Assembly: GCA_030144725.1 (NCBI GenBank)
Contig: JASKMD010000017.1
Coordinates: 6,505,992 to 6,569,991 of the forward strand
Direction of reading: 5' to 3'
Length of the DNA: 64,000 bases
Origin: Haematococcus lacustris
Lineage: Eukaryota > Chlorophyta > Chlorophyceae > Chlamydomonadales > Haematococcaceae
Positions within the stretch are counted from its first letter, which is position 1. Each line of letters starts with the position of its first letter. Shown here in pieces: positions 11,481-21,462 of this stretch. The position numbers were made by a program, and so were the translations under genes. The notes under the pieces were generated by a model. It searched no databases and was not told the origin of the DNA. It saw nothing but the letters and a program-made list of their open reading frames with translations.

Positions 11481-12300
11481 CAGGTGGTGAATGGGATGAA
11501 GTGGGTGTCACGCCAGCACTACCACCAGGAGAGGGGAGTGGCGGTGTTCCTGGGAGCGGGATGCTTCAGCCAGGGTGGGTGGAAGGCCAATGCGGTGCGG
11601 GAGGGGTTTCGCAGGGTGGTGGAGCAGCCCAGCAGGCCCAGCGCAGATCCCAGGCCAGACAGGCTGGTGATTGTGGATGAGTTCCGCACCACCCGTGTCA
11701 GCTCCTCTGTGCATGCCCGCCAGCCTTGTGAGCTGCACCTGCCAAATGACCGGCCTAGGCCCGCAGATTGGGTACCCCCAGCAGGCCAGGTCAACCAGCG
11801 GCTGGTGCACCCAGCCAAGAGCCAGCGGCATGCTAAGTATGTGCGGGACCTGCTGTGGTGCCATGAGGTGCCGCCCCCCCCCCCCCCCCCCCCTCCCCAG
11901 GACCCACCTCCCCAGCCCAGGACCCCCTTGCCCAGGACCCCCCTGTCCCTGCCCAGGACCCGCCTCCCCCTCTCCCACCTGACCAGGCTCCCCCTCCCCC
12001 AGCCCAGGCCCAGCCCCCCCCCCTGCTGCACCTGGCCCAGTGCCACGACCCCAGGCCCCTCCCTGGGGTAGGTACCGGGACATTAACGGATGCTTGAAAT
12101 TCCAGCGCATTGGGGAGAGCATGCAGCGCCCCCTGGAGCTGTGCAGCTGGATGGACCGGGAGTCTCTGCCTGTCAGTGGCGAGGAGTACCAGCAAGGCTA
12201 CAAGCTGGTCAATGACCGGCTGTCCAAGGGCAGGCAGAGGTTGCACCGGGCGGCAGAATACCGGCGGGGCATTCATGGCTGGGCCCACAACAACCCATAG

Positions 12301-12509
12301 GGCCTAGCAATTTGAACATGCTGTTAGCCTTTCCTGTTAGTTTTGATGAGGTGCCCAGTGTTTTAGGGGACCAATGCCACCGGTGTGGGGTTTGTAGTCA
12401 TCAAGGGTGCGACCGAGGATGCTTCAATTTGATTGTAGCGGAGTGAGATTACCCACAGGCCGACATGTTGTTCCTTGTTGAATGAGTTTTGTTGGCCTGT
12501 AGGGGGAGT
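12301..12509 (+). ncRNA. Candidate Fanzor guide RNA (fRNA/omegaRNA) region, right copy
   Basis: This is the non-coding segment between the Fanzor stop codon and the element end. It carries the same core as the other copies (12374-12415: TGCCACCGG, TGTGGGG, GTAGTCATCAAGGGTGCGACC) and a conserved terminal block ending CTGTAGGGGGAGT. By analogy with TnpB/Fanzor biology the guide would lie just beyond this end. Expression is untested. Confidence 0.35.
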
Positions 12510-12872
12510 ACCTGGCATGGAATTTCAATTGGCAAGGAGTACCAGCAGGGCTACAAGCGGGTCAATGACCGACTGCTCAAGGCCAGGCAGAGGCTGCACC
12601 GGGCAGCAGAGTACTGCCGGGGTAGTGATGGCCGGGCCCGCAACAATGCATAGGCCCTAGTAATCTGCACAGGCTGTTAGCCTTTCAAGCTGTTGTTTTG
12701 ATGAGGTGCCCAGTGGTCTCCAGTTGTTTGGAATGAGCGTGCCACCGGAGTGGGGTTTGTAGTCATCAAGGGTGCGACCCAGGCTATCACAACTATCGAG
12801 TAGCTGAGTGATTACCCACAGTCAGACATGTTGCTCCATGTTGAACAGGTTTTCTTTGACTGTAGGGGGAGT
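12510..12872 (+). pseudogene. Third Fanzor copy: 3' fragment
   Basis: Directly after the end of the right arm, the sequence from about 12527 encodes a C-terminal Fanzor segment (KEYQQGYKRVNDRL, then RQRLHRAAEY with Arg to Cys nearby) and stops at 12651-12653. It is followed by the conserved 3' non-coding core (12739-12780) and the same terminal block CTGTAGGGGGAGT ending at 12872. No catalytic domain is present. It resembles a 5'-truncated or tandemly joined element end. Confidence 0.75.
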
Positions 12873-13660
12873 TATGGCTCTAAGGCTCCTATGTGGGGCT
12901 GGATGTGTGAGGCTGCTGGCTGTGTGGCTGTCTGGTGAGTTAGGGGTGAGGATAACCGTGCGTGCAATGAAGCTACTGCCTGAGGCCCGCCCACCTTCAC
13001 GCCTCGGCCACAACACCAGCCAAGGCCGCCACGACAAGGCCATCCCACCCAAGGCAATGCCACCACTTCCATGGCTATGTGCTAGGTAGGCACCGGCCCG
13101 CATGGTAAGGCCCCACTCAGCCCCTGCAGCCTTCCCTGCCACCCTTAGGCTCATGACACACACATGACACAGGAGTGTTTTGATGCCCGACCCTACATCT
13201 CTGCTGTCCAGGTTAGCAGCAACAATGGCGGCATTGGCATCCGCTGCTCCCCGTACGGCCTGTTCATGGCTTGCTCCAGTCATGGTAGACTGTGACTTCG
13301 TTGATAGGGATGTTGCTTGCGTCACTGGGCCATCTGTGGTCAACGCTGTGTAGCGGGGTGTCTGAGCGAGGCTGGGGCAGGGGAAGAACAGCTGGGGGCA
13401 CGTACGGCTGATGCGTGGGCAGCTAGTAAGAATGGGCTGCAGACCATCCAGGAACTCCATGCCAGTGTGTCCAAGCTTTGATGTTGATGCTGCTCGCAAT
13501 AGACCGCGACTGCCCGTGTTGGCAGGTTGAACAAGGAAAGGGGCATGACTGGTCTGCCCAGCAGTGCTGAGGTTCCTAGGGAGTAGGTCAGGCGTGGTGC
13601 TGGCGCTGGTGCAGCACCTCGGAGAATGACAGGTGCGGGGACGTCAGGCTCCAAGTCCGC
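12873..13660. other. No firm gene; weak minus-strand open frame
   Basis: A minus-strand frame of about 225 codons (13499-12822) runs through this region and into the third Fanzor fragment's 3' end. It lacks a good start, splice structure or recognisable domain. A piece near 13290-13190 (ADANAAIVAANLDSRDVGSG) looks protein-like but I could not identify it. Treat it as an unsupported hypothetical. Confidence 0.25.
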
Positions 13661-13661
13661 G

Positions 13662-13688
13662 TTTGTGTGTGTGTGTGTGTGTGTGTGT
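13662..13688. repeat. (TG)n microsatellite
   Basis: About thirteen TG dinucleotides in a row, in non-coding sequence. Confidence 0.95.
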
Positions 13689-14473
13689 ACCCTGTGGACT
13701 AGGTGATCCTATATGTATGTTGAACTATCGCATGGATTGGCTATGAAACGTATCAGTCGACAGTTTCAGAGACAAGACTTTATCTCACTACCAGTCCAGG
13801 CAAAGCGTCAGGCTTATGCTTGAGACAAAATTGGCACAATGCAGAGTGTAGTTTCAAATGCATTGTACGCTTTGTAGCTTTCAGAGTCGCAATAGCTGCC
13901 ATCACCGCAGAAGTTGGCTAAAGACGCGGTCATACTTAACCACACTATTCAAATGTTTATTTACAGCGACGGCAACTCAGCACCGCGTCAGACTTTGTGA
14001 ACACTACACACGCACATTACACAGTCTTTCACTCGGAGTCGCAATAGCTGCGCAGTACAACGCAGGGTCTTCCCGCCATTTCTTCTCTGGACCATCCTTG
14101 TAGTGGCACCTTCAGCACGACAAGCTACAAGGCCAGGCCTGTAGCCGTCTGCAAGTTTGACTGGCACTACTTGCGTTGGCGCCAAAGCAGGTGAGCCACG
14201 CGAAATGCCTACTGCCTCTTGACAACTATCGCTTGTATGTTGTGCACAGTAGCGTTGTGCACACTGCCTGTGCGCAGGGTTGAGACTCACAAAACGAGCC
14301 TTAGCTGACATCGCAGTGCAATAGTACCACTCGCTGGCAGGTGCGTTGTGTGTTGCTTCATTCGGATGTCCGCACTACCCCCGTAGTCCACACTACACAC
14401 GAAAGTGCTGGAGGGGTTCACACAGCCTGGCCTGTTGCTTCGCAGACTGACAACTACTGCGATTGTTGGTCAT
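13689..14473. other. No supported gene
   Basis: This is mixed low-complexity sequence upstream of the Pro-rich ORF. A short segment around GAGTCGCAATAGCTGC occurs twice (about 13886 and 14035). I see no coding or RNA gene. Confidence 0.4.
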
Positions 14474-15817
14474 ATGGAAGCCGGCAGTAATGTGGCATGG
14501 GTCCAGCGCAGCGCTGCGCGCCAGCTGTTTACATCGAATGGTGCCCTAGGCGTATGCCAGCCAACAGCCAAAGCAGGCACACTACCACAGTGTTGGGCCT
14601 ATGCTGGTCAACCCTTACCCAAGCCTGGGCCTCCAGTGGCTGTTCCCAATCAGGCTGCCTTCAGTGATCAGGGCCCAGCTACTCCTCCATCACAGTCCCG
14701 GCCCTTCAGCACACAGTCTCCAGCCCACCTCTGTAACCACAATGTATATCAGTTGCCAAGCCAAGATGCAGCACTCAAGTTAATGACCAAGGTCCCTGCC
14801 ATCTTCTGGACTTCACATGTACCAGCCCCACCTGCAATCCGTCCTGCAGTCGAGGCCCCGACAAGGCCTCAACAGGTGCACGCCCCTCCTCCGCGCCAGC
14901 CTTTGGCTCCACCTCAAGATGTCGACATAACACCCTGCTCTCGCCGCCAGCAGTCCCCTCCTCCCACGCCCGCCATGCGCCAGCCCAGCCTGACTCTCCA
15001 GCTGCCTACAGCACCGTGTACAGCCCCAGCCACGCCCAAGCTACGGCCAGCTACCAACACCAACCCCTCCCCGTGTAGCACTCAGCTGTGCCCATCCCAT
15101 CATCAGTCCTGCAGTTCGACTCCTCTCCCTGTGGCTCTCTGTGGCTCATTGGCCGCTTTGTGCATTTCACCTCCCTACCTGGCCAACAATGATCAAGCCT
15201 CAGAGCCATCCACTCCTTCTCTGGATGCCTGCCAGGTTGGTGCCTCCCATGTGTTCATGTTGTTGATAAACTGCCTGTCGACCTCACCATTTCAGTCCCT
15301 GCAAATACCATTGTACCACCTGCATTTGGCACCGGCTCACTGCTCTTGCTGGTCAGCTTGCGTCCTGTTGCTTATGCATGGCTTGCTTGCTTTTGTTGCC
15401 ATGCAGAGCCAGCGCAGTGAGGATGCAAAGATCCTCTTGTTGAATCCCACTACCCTGCCTGAGCCAGTGACGGCCTGCTGGCCTCCAGCAGCTGGGTGTG
15501 CCCGCCTGCCAACCTGTGTGCTGCTTGAGAGTGAGGCACGAGGTCGGCGGTCCCATAGTGGAAGCAGCAGTGGTCTGCCTGGCGTGGCACTGCTGCATGC
15601 CTTTGAGGGTGAGCTCACGCCCTGCGCTATGCTCACACCTGCTGCCAGCTGCGTGGCTTCTTTGCCTGGCAGCCACTCCACTCCTGGCTCAGACTGGGCT
15701 TTCAAGCGGTTGGCAGCAGAGGTGGGGGAGTGTGTAGATGTGAGCGGCTGGTGGGCAGAGGCAGGGTCGCATGTGAAGCTCAACACTCCTGCCACCCCAT
15801 CATCTCCCTCGCCTTAG
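14474..15817 (+). CDS. Unrecognised Pro/Ser-rich protein
   Basis: A 447-codon open frame runs from the first ATG (14474) to a TAG at 15815-15817; the frame is also open about 70 bases upstream. I do not recognise the protein. The N-terminal two thirds is rich in Pro, Ala, Ser and Gln (for example PPPRQPLAPPQDVD), suggesting disorder. A short hydrophobic block (SACVLLLMHGLLAFVAMQ) lies within 15235-15402, which is bounded by CAG|GTTGGT and ATGCAG|AGC and may be a phase-0 intron whose frame happens to be open. Removing it gives a soluble protein ending in VSGWWAEAGSHVKLNTP. There is no matching second copy in the window. Gene reality is likely but not certain. Confidence 0.45.
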   Translation: MEAGSNVAWVQRSAARQLFTSNGALGVCQPTAKAGTLPQCWAYAGQPLPKPGPPVAVPNQAAFSDQGPATPPSQSRPFSTQSPAHLCNHNVYQLPSQDAALKLMTKVPAIFWTSHVPAPPAIRPAVEAPTRPQQVHAPPPRQPLAPPQDVDITPCSRRQQSPPPTPAMRQPSLTLQLPTAPCTAPATPKLRPATNTNPSPCSTQLCPSHHQSCSSTPLPVALCGSLAALCISPPYLANNDQASEPSTPSLDACQVGASHVFMLLINCLSTSPFQSLQIPLYHLHLAPAHCSCWSACVLLLMHGLLAFVAMQSQRSEDAKILLLNPTTLPEPVTACWPPAAGCARLPTCVLLESEARGRRSHSGSSSGLPGVALLHAFEGELTPCAMLTPAASCVASLPGSHSTPGSDWAFKRLAAEVGECVDVSGWWAEAGSHVKLNTPATPSSPSP

Positions 15818-15897
15818 AAGGGGCCTCCCCCTGTGTAGACGTTCCCTTGGGGTGGGGGAGTGTGCAGTTGATGAGCAGAGTGCCTTGCTTGAGCTCA

Positions 15898-16065
15898 AAT
15901 GATTGAGCTCCTCCGACCCACAACAGGGAGGGTTGATGTTGTTGTATGAGCTTCTGAGGCGTCTTGAGCTCTGCTGCAGTGAGCCCGTGCATCAGCAATT
16001 GCTGTGGCCATGAGCAGGGCCAGCACGCTGAGGAGCAGCGTCCTAGCTACCGCACTAGGTAGCAT
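15898..16065 (-). CDS. Possible small secreted peptide or first exon with signal peptide
   Basis: From ATG 16065 on the minus strand a 55-residue frame starts MLPSAVARTLLLSVLALLMA and continues TAIADARAHC, which looks like a signal peptide with cleavage after an Ala-x-Ala site. The remainder is Ser/Thr-rich and stops at 15898. It may be only the first exon of a longer gene. No downstream exon was recognised. Confidence 0.3.
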
Positions 16066-16099
16066 GTGTACTTGGAGCCTCCCATGCAGGCCTCCCATG

Positions 16100-16720
16100 C
16101 GAATTTTAGGATTGCGGCACAAAGGGCATGAGAGCATGCTCTGCAAAGGGCTACACTGGGTGTGGATTTCATTCACGCTGTCTAGCTGCCTGGCTGACAC
16201 ATGTGTCAGCACGGCCAACATTGGCCGTGGTCATCGACACATGTGCTTGACGACGGACACATCACTAATAGAACAGAGCATATTGCTTTTGTGAGTGGCG
16301 CGGTTGCATAGGACGTCATGCGTGTGCTAGCAAGCACAACAAGAACACGGATATGGCATGTTCGCTTTAATCTGTTGATTTGTCTCAATGTTGATTGTCA
16401 CTGGGCGCACCCGCCACACCACTGAGATGAGGGCGTGAGAGCATGTTGTGTTGCATAGAGAATGCGAGTGTATGGGCGTCTTGGAGCTGGACCCACACCC
16501 TGTAAAGTGATGGTTACTTGATTGCAATTTACTTTGCAAGACTAGTTACGTAGGCAGCGAAGCTCTGGTGATTTGAGAGCAGGACGCCGAGACTTTAAGT
16601 GGTTGCTTGGCCTCCTCCCCCCCCTGAGATTCTCTGCAATGCCCTTTCTGGCCTTCACGCCTTTCCTGCACCATCTGGCGGGCTGCACCATGTGGCGGGT
16701 AGAGCGTGACCCGGTTTGTT
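16100..16720. other. No supported gene
   Basis: This stretch contains short open frames on both strands without recognisable features and a minor palindromic ACACATGTGTCAGC. No array or element was identified. Confidence 0.4.
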
Positions 16721-16726
16721 AACGCT

Positions 16727-17059
16727 ATACGCAAAGCCACAGTGCTCGGCTGGTGTTTCACTTTTAATTCTGCTTGGAGCAGGCCATAGCTGGTCGGCTG
16801 TAGCTTTGGGGGTTGGCTGTACCTCTGGGGGCGGTTGTTTTGACGAACAAGGACGCTATTGTCCCGTTAGCTGGGGTGGTGGCAAGGATGATGGCGTCAA
16901 GCATCGCAGGAGCAAATGCACAAGTGCGCCGTGCAAGTCAGTCGTGCAAGTCAGTGCAGTCGTGCAAGTCAGGCTGCGGGGCTTATCAGGCTAACTAGTC
17001 AAGCACTCTCCGCACTAGCGGGACTAGCTAAGTATACTCCGGGGGCTACAGCTCTCTCG
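16727..17059 (+). repeat. Inverted dispersed repeat, left member
   Basis: This about 330-bp segment matches 20997-21327 in reverse complement with scattered substitutions and small gaps. Shared blocks include GAACAAGGACGCTATTGTCC, GCGCCGTGCAAGTCAGTCG and CACTCTCCGCACTAGCGGGA. The right end (GGGCTACAGCTCTC) passes directly into the (GGGGC)n array. Open frames within it exist in both members but carry no recognisable domain. Confidence 0.85.
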
Positions 17060-17060
17060 G

Positions 17061-17704
17061 CGGGGCGGGGCGGGGCGGGGCGGGGCGGGGCGGGGCGGGG
17101 CGGGGCGGGGCGGGGCGGGGCGGGGCGGGGCGGGGCGGGGCGGGGCGGGGCGGGGCGGGGCGGGGCGGGGCGGGGCGGGGCGGGGCGGGGCGGGGCGGGG
17201 CGGGGCGGGGCGGGGCGGGGCGGGGCGGGGCGGGGCGGGGCGGGGCGGGGCGGGGCGGGGCGGGGGGCGGGGGCGGGGCGGGGGCGGGGCGGGGCGGGGC
17301 GGGGCGGGGCGGGGCGGGGCGGGGCGGGGCGGGGCGGGGCGGGGCGGGGCGGGGCGGGGCGGGGCGGGGCGGGGCGGGGCGGGGCGGGGCGGGGCGGGGC
17401 GGGGCGGGGCGGGGGCGGGGCGGGGCGGGGCGGGGCGGGGCGGGGCGGGGGGGCGGGGCGGGGCGGGGCGGGGCGGGGCGGGGCGGGGCGGGGCGGGGGC
17501 GGGGCGGGGCGGGGCGGGGCGGGGCGGGGCGGGGCGGGGCGGGGCGGGGCGGGGCGGGGCGGGGCGGGGCGGGGCGGGGCGGGGCGGGGCGGGGGCGGGG
17601 CGGGGCGGGGCGGGGCGGGGCGGGGCGGGGCGGGGCGGGGCGGGGCGGGGCGGGGCGGGGCGGGGGCGGGGCGGGGCGGGGCGGGGCGGGGCGGGGCGGG
17701 GCGG
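17061..17704 (+). repeat. (GGGGC)n array, about 640 bp
   Basis: Tandem CGGGG units occupy the block with several length variants (GGGGG runs near 17263-17284, 17411, 17447, 17495, 17591 and 17661). The plus strand is strongly G-quadruplex-prone. It begins exactly where the dispersed repeat 16727-17059 ends. No gene can be assigned around it. Confidence 0.95.
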
Positions 17705-18035
17705 GCTCTCGCGATGAGCAAAACTGGCATGAACTTGAATGTCAAGAATTGAGCCGCCCTAGCACTCAGCACACTGCACACTGCACAGTAATGATACAAG
17801 CTGCACCGCATAGCTGACAGAGTCTTCTATCCGGGGATGTGCTGCACACAAGTCAAAACCACATGGCTGAGACGCGGTGTCGTTTTGATTATCTGGGGTA
17901 GGTTCTCTCTTAGTTGGGACCGGCTGATGGCCATCCTTAAACAGCCACCGCCCATGTTAACAGAGTAGAGCAAACCAAACAAACTGACGGACACGTCGAT
18001 GATGATTCAGGCACACACTGTGTGCAGAAGAGCAC
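17705..18035. other. No supported gene
   Basis: Short non-repetitive sequence lies between the (GGGGC)n block and the fourth Fanzor relic. Nothing coding was recognised. Confidence 0.45.
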
Positions 18036-18430
18036 CTTGGAGGCCCCACCTCCCCCTGCGCAGCCCCCCTTTGCTGAACCTGACTCGATGCCCGCACCCC
18101 AAGGCCCCCATGCGGCAGGTGGGCTGGACTGGGACACTAGCCCGTGACTCAAGTTCCAGCGCATTAGGGAGAGCGAGCAAAGCCCTTTAAAGATGTGCCG
18201 CTGGGAGGGCCCGGAGGCTCTGCCTACCCCTGGCAAGGAGCATTAGCAGGGCTTCAAGTTGGCTGATTACCGGCTGTCCAAGGCCAAGCAGTGGTTGCAC
18301 CAGGCGACAGAGTACCGGCGAAGCAAGGATAGTTGGGCCCTCAACCACCCATAGGGTGATAAGAAACCCAATGGTCTTGGGGGGGAACGTGCCACCAGGG
18401 ATGGGGCATGTAGTCATCAAAGGTATTCCC
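18036..18430 (+). pseudogene. Fourth Fanzor copy: decayed C-terminal relic
   Basis: The reading runs MPAPQGPH, a degenerate RuvC-III (LDWDTSP, then a stop codon, then LKFQRI), RESEQSPLKMC, PGKEH, another stop, QGFKLADYRLSKAKQWLH and ATEYRRS, ending at TAG 18352-18354. Relative to the other copies it has at least two in-frame stops and has lost the Arg of DRD and the Asn of the DxN motif. The 3' non-coding core is still recognisable at 18389-18430 (GTGCCACC, ATGGGGCATGTAGTCATCAA). This is the oldest copy in the window. Confidence 0.8.
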
Positions 18431-19300
18431 GGTTGATCACAGGTCAACACCTTGTCTTGCATTGATGTCTCGACATGTGTGAGTGGTGTCCCGGCTACCC
18501 CTCCCATTGAACCACCACGTAAGGGACATTTGACTTTGCGGCGTGCCTGGTGAGAGTTGAGTTGTCATTTTGACGCGGAACGCCCTATTTCTGCGTCGCG
18601 CTTGCGTCTGCGCGCCCGAGCTGGTGGCACCCACGGTGACCGGCAGTCTGCCAGGCACGCGAACGGTTCCCCTCTGCGCGATGGGCCTTTCAAGTGCTGT
18701 TTCACAGCACCCAAAACGCAGGATGCAGAGTTCTCCGCTGCTGTACACTGCGGTACACTTCACGCCCAGTTTTCTCAACGTCATGTTACACAGCCAGCTC
18801 AGCTGCACACGCAACGAGAATGCCAATCTGCGGTGCATGCCAGTGCTCTGACATGATTTCACCGCTTCGCTCAAGAGTCAGCTTCTCTGACCAATCACAT
18901 GAAATCACCACCTTCCCATCCTTGCCTGCCTTGACGGCCTCACGGTGCTCACGGAAAACCTGCAGCTGGTGATGCGCCAACCGGTGGTGCTGAGAGAAAG
19001 AAAAAAAAAAACTACTCCGATACAAACCGGCGTGCATCAGGGGAGGAGCTTCCGCCTGTGGCGCGGCCTGCTCCCACCTCCAAACGTTGGACACAGGCTG
19101 GACATGTCCCCACCAAGCTGCCCTAGCTATAGCCACAGACCACAGCTAACACCCAAGGCAAACAAAGAGGCATGAGAGGAGCAAAGACTAGGGCACCCGG
19201 CAGCTGGACCTATCTCTTCTCCTCGTCGACGAGAGCAATTCCAGCCTTGTCCGCCGGTTGTCGCACTAAAAGCTGAAGTTCATGCTCCAAAAGTCCAAAC
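18431..19300. other. No firm gene
   Basis: Several overlapping open frames of about 90 codons occur on both strands between 18437 and 19136, none with family features. An A10-11 run lies near 19003-19013. I cannot support a gene. Confidence 0.4.
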
Positions 19301-19304
19301 TTCT

Positions 19305-19432
19305 GGTCACCCCGGCCATTGGCCATGCCAATCCGTGACAGGCCTGCCGCTCACACCACGCGCTAGTGAAGGGTAGCTGAGGCTATCGCGGTAAGTCACG
19401 CGCGCTAAAACTCGCGTTTTGGACTGAAGCCT
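19305..19432 (+). repeat. Left 128-bp terminal inverted repeat
   Basis: It is identical in reverse complement to 28214-28341. It begins GGTCACCCCGGCCATTGGCC and ends at GGACTGAAGCCT, after which the two sides diverge. Confidence 0.9.
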
Positions 19433-19715
19433 TGTACCAGATCACCACCCGCCACCAGCTCGAAACTTGAGATAGCGCAAACAAGCAGCGACCCACCTAC
19501 AAGAGAAGGGTGGCGAGGCGCTCCGTGGCGTCCGTAGCAAAGTTCGCACTAAAGAGGCAGCCTCGCAGTACTGCGCAGTAGGCCATCGCTGTGCGCCATG
19601 TCACCGAGCCATGTCATTACACCACGAGACCGAGTAACGCCACGCTTCGCTGAAGTCGGTGCAAGTTGGGTGCATGGCACTGTTAACTTTTTCAGCTCTA
19701 TTGGCTCAGGGCGCG

Positions 19716-19920
19716 TTTCCAATGCACGGAGAGAAAGAGAAAAGAGATCGGAGAGAGAAAGAGAAAAAAGAGAGAAAGAGAAAGAGAAAAAGAGATCGCC
19801 GCCAGCCCATGTCCCTCTAACTGCCGCCAACGGTCCGGATCTCTTTTCTCCCGTTTCCAATGCGCGGAGATAGAGACGAATAACTCTCCTAGAGTGAGCT
19901 CCATTTCATCTCTTTTTCTC
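19716..19920. repeat. Purine-rich GAGAAA tract with paired CGTTTCCAATG motifs
   Basis: A GA-rich tract (GAGAAAGAGAAAAGAGATC and variants) lies between two CGTTTCCAATGC motifs. Matching inverted copies (TCTCTTTTCTC, CGTCCATTGGAAACGCG) occur at about 22036-22131, and a related AGGAGAAAAAGAGATG at 20719-20734. These are dispersed low-complexity repeats, not genes. Confidence 0.6.
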
Positions 19921-19967
19921 CGCTAGGTAATATTAACAATAGCTATAATAGCCAGCCAACCATATTA

Positions 19968-20683
19968 GCTAATATTAGCTCCCGATCCTTGTCGCGCCTT
20001 CGTTCGCTTCCTATCGCGATAGCTGCGCCTAGCGGCGCTGCGACCCTGCGCACCTGGTTGATGATGCGCCGTCGGAGGCCGCCTCCTGGACTCATGGAGC
20101 CCCAACATGGGTCATGCAAGTCCCCCAGTTCTCGCTCAACACTGCATCGTTTTGAATAGCGTTTACCACATTGGCAGCCGCAATCTAGTCCGCGTTGTCT
20201 GACCATCAGCGAAAGCCATTTCAGTCTTTGCTCGCGGGCTACCCCATGTGACCGCAAACAAATCACAACGGCAAACCACATCCCTGTGACCCCATCTACC
20301 TAGCGCTACGTAGCGTAGTGAGCTGCTTGTGCACAAATGCCCGGCCAACACCCAACGCAATGCCTGCCGGGCGTGCAAGGCACATGGACGGGGTGGATCG
20401 GGTGACAATAAAATGATGCAGCGTTAGACATTGGCAGTTGGGAGTGGCTCAATGCCGAAGTGACCTTGCACCCCTTTAGCGTTGGGCCGTAGAGTACACC
20501 TCTTAACAGGCACGAACAGATGCTGAGATCCCTGCATCCGGCAGGTGTTGAACACAGTACCCCGTGGTAAACATGCGCCAGGGCTGCTACTTGAGCTAAT
20601 ATGAGGCCACTTGAGCTAATATGAGCTAATATGAGCGCTACTATAGCTAATATGCCACTTTTTGGCTCGGAGCTAATATTAGC
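19968..20683. mobile_element. Possible small element bounded by CTAATATTAGCTCC inverted repeats
   Basis: CTAATATTAGCTCC occurs at the left (about 19970-19983) and, inverted, at the right (about 20669-20682), both reading inward. The interior includes a 330-bp segment shared with 39430-39775. The inverted ends are short, and no target duplication was established. Confidence 0.35.
20080..20410 (+). repeat. Dispersed repeat shared with 39430-39775
   Basis: This segment is similar in direct orientation to 39430-39775, with shared blocks GCCCCAACATGG, GACCATCAGCG, CACATCCCTGTG, ATGCCTGCCGGGCGTGCA and GGCAC, then GACGGGGTG. The copies are clearly diverged, so the family is older. The type is unknown; I saw no tRNA-like A and B boxes. 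Confidence 0.75.
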
Positions 20684-20996
20684 GGACACGCCCTAAGTCC
20701 TCCAGGCCGACCCCCCCAGGAGAAAAAGAGATGTGACCGAGAGATGTGACCTTTTGCACCGGGAGCCGCAGCGAGAGCTGGGTTAGGCTGGGCTGTTTCT
20801 CCAGGGCATCGCTGTTTGACGTCCCGTTGCCAATGTCCCGTTGCCGCTTCTGCGTCGCCACCTAAGCCGCAGGAGCTGATGAAGAGGACAAATGCCCAGG
20901 AGATGGTCCTCGTCCGTATTGTTGCTGAGGGCGCATCAGCTGAGGGCGCATCAGCTGTTTGACGAGCACCGCAATTTCAACGCGGAGCAGTGCCAT

Positions 20997-21327
20997 AGAG
21001 AGCTGTAGCCCCCCGGGGCACACTTAGCTAGTCCCGCTAGTGCGGAGAGTGCTTGACTACTTAGCCTGATTAGCCCCGCAGCTTGACTTGCACGACTGAC
21101 TTGCACGGCGCACTTTGTGCATTTGCGCTTGCGATGCTTGACGGCATCATACCTGCCAGCACCCCAGCTAACGGGACAATAGCGTCCTTGTTCGTCACCA
21201 TACAAAAAAATCGCCCCCAGAGCTACAGCCAACCCCAAAAGCTACAGCCGACCAGCCATGGCCTGCTACAAGCACAGTTACATCATAGTGAAACATCAGC
21301 CGAGCACTGTAGCTCTGCGTGTAGCTT
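20997..21327 (-). repeat. Inverted dispersed repeat, right member
   Basis: This is the reverse-complement partner of 16727-17059. It is not next to a (GGGGC)n array, so expansion of that array was specific to the other copy. Confidence 0.85.
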
Positions 21328-21462
21328 TGGTTCGCGGGAAGGCTGCGTGTGTGCATTGGTTCGAACATTGGGGTCGCGGTTGCTTCGCCTTCCATCGCGG
21401 CTGCGGAGCGCGACCTGGCGGTCGTGTTAAACATTTGTTAAACATTCTCCCTTTGTTAAGTA

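Larger units (their letters stand above)
6236..12300 (+). pseudogene. Fanzor-like gene, right copy, lacking the RuvC-I half
   Basis: Exon 1 (6236-6290) and exon 2 from 6419 are near identical to the left copy, including donor CTG|GTAAGC and acceptor CTGCAG|GC. Homology stops near 6815-6836, where the sequence passes into (CCTGA)n. About 1.3 kb that encodes the middle of the protein, including RuvC-I (GVDPG), is absent. Coding homology resumes exactly at the acceptor GCAG|GTGGTG (11484) with VNGMKWVSRQHY, VDEFRTT, LLWCHE (exon end about 11867) and, after a C-rich stretch with long C homopolymers, YRDINGCLKF and the C-terminal region to the stop at 12300. A GT at 6834 (CCC|GTACCTGACC) could still act as a donor, but the product would lack one catalytic aspartate. 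I infer an inactive deletion derivative. Confidence 0.75.
6119..12509 (+). mobile_element. Right arm of the inverted Fanzor element pair
   Basis: This is homologous to 824-5150 in inverted orientation. It begins AGATC near 6119 and ends with CTGTAGGGGGAGT (12497-12509), an end also found in the third copy at 12872. It holds the first exons, a very long satellite with an assembly gap, the last exons and the conserved 3' non-coding segment. The middle of the gene (left-arm equivalents of about 3065-4430) is missing. Confidence 0.7.

Noticed and set aside
16916..17811. Gly-Arg-Gly-Gly-Ala or Pro-Arg-Pro-Ala protein over (GGGGC)n
   Set aside because: Frames come from the pentamer and shift at each length variant; there is no start context, splice structure or non-repeat domain.
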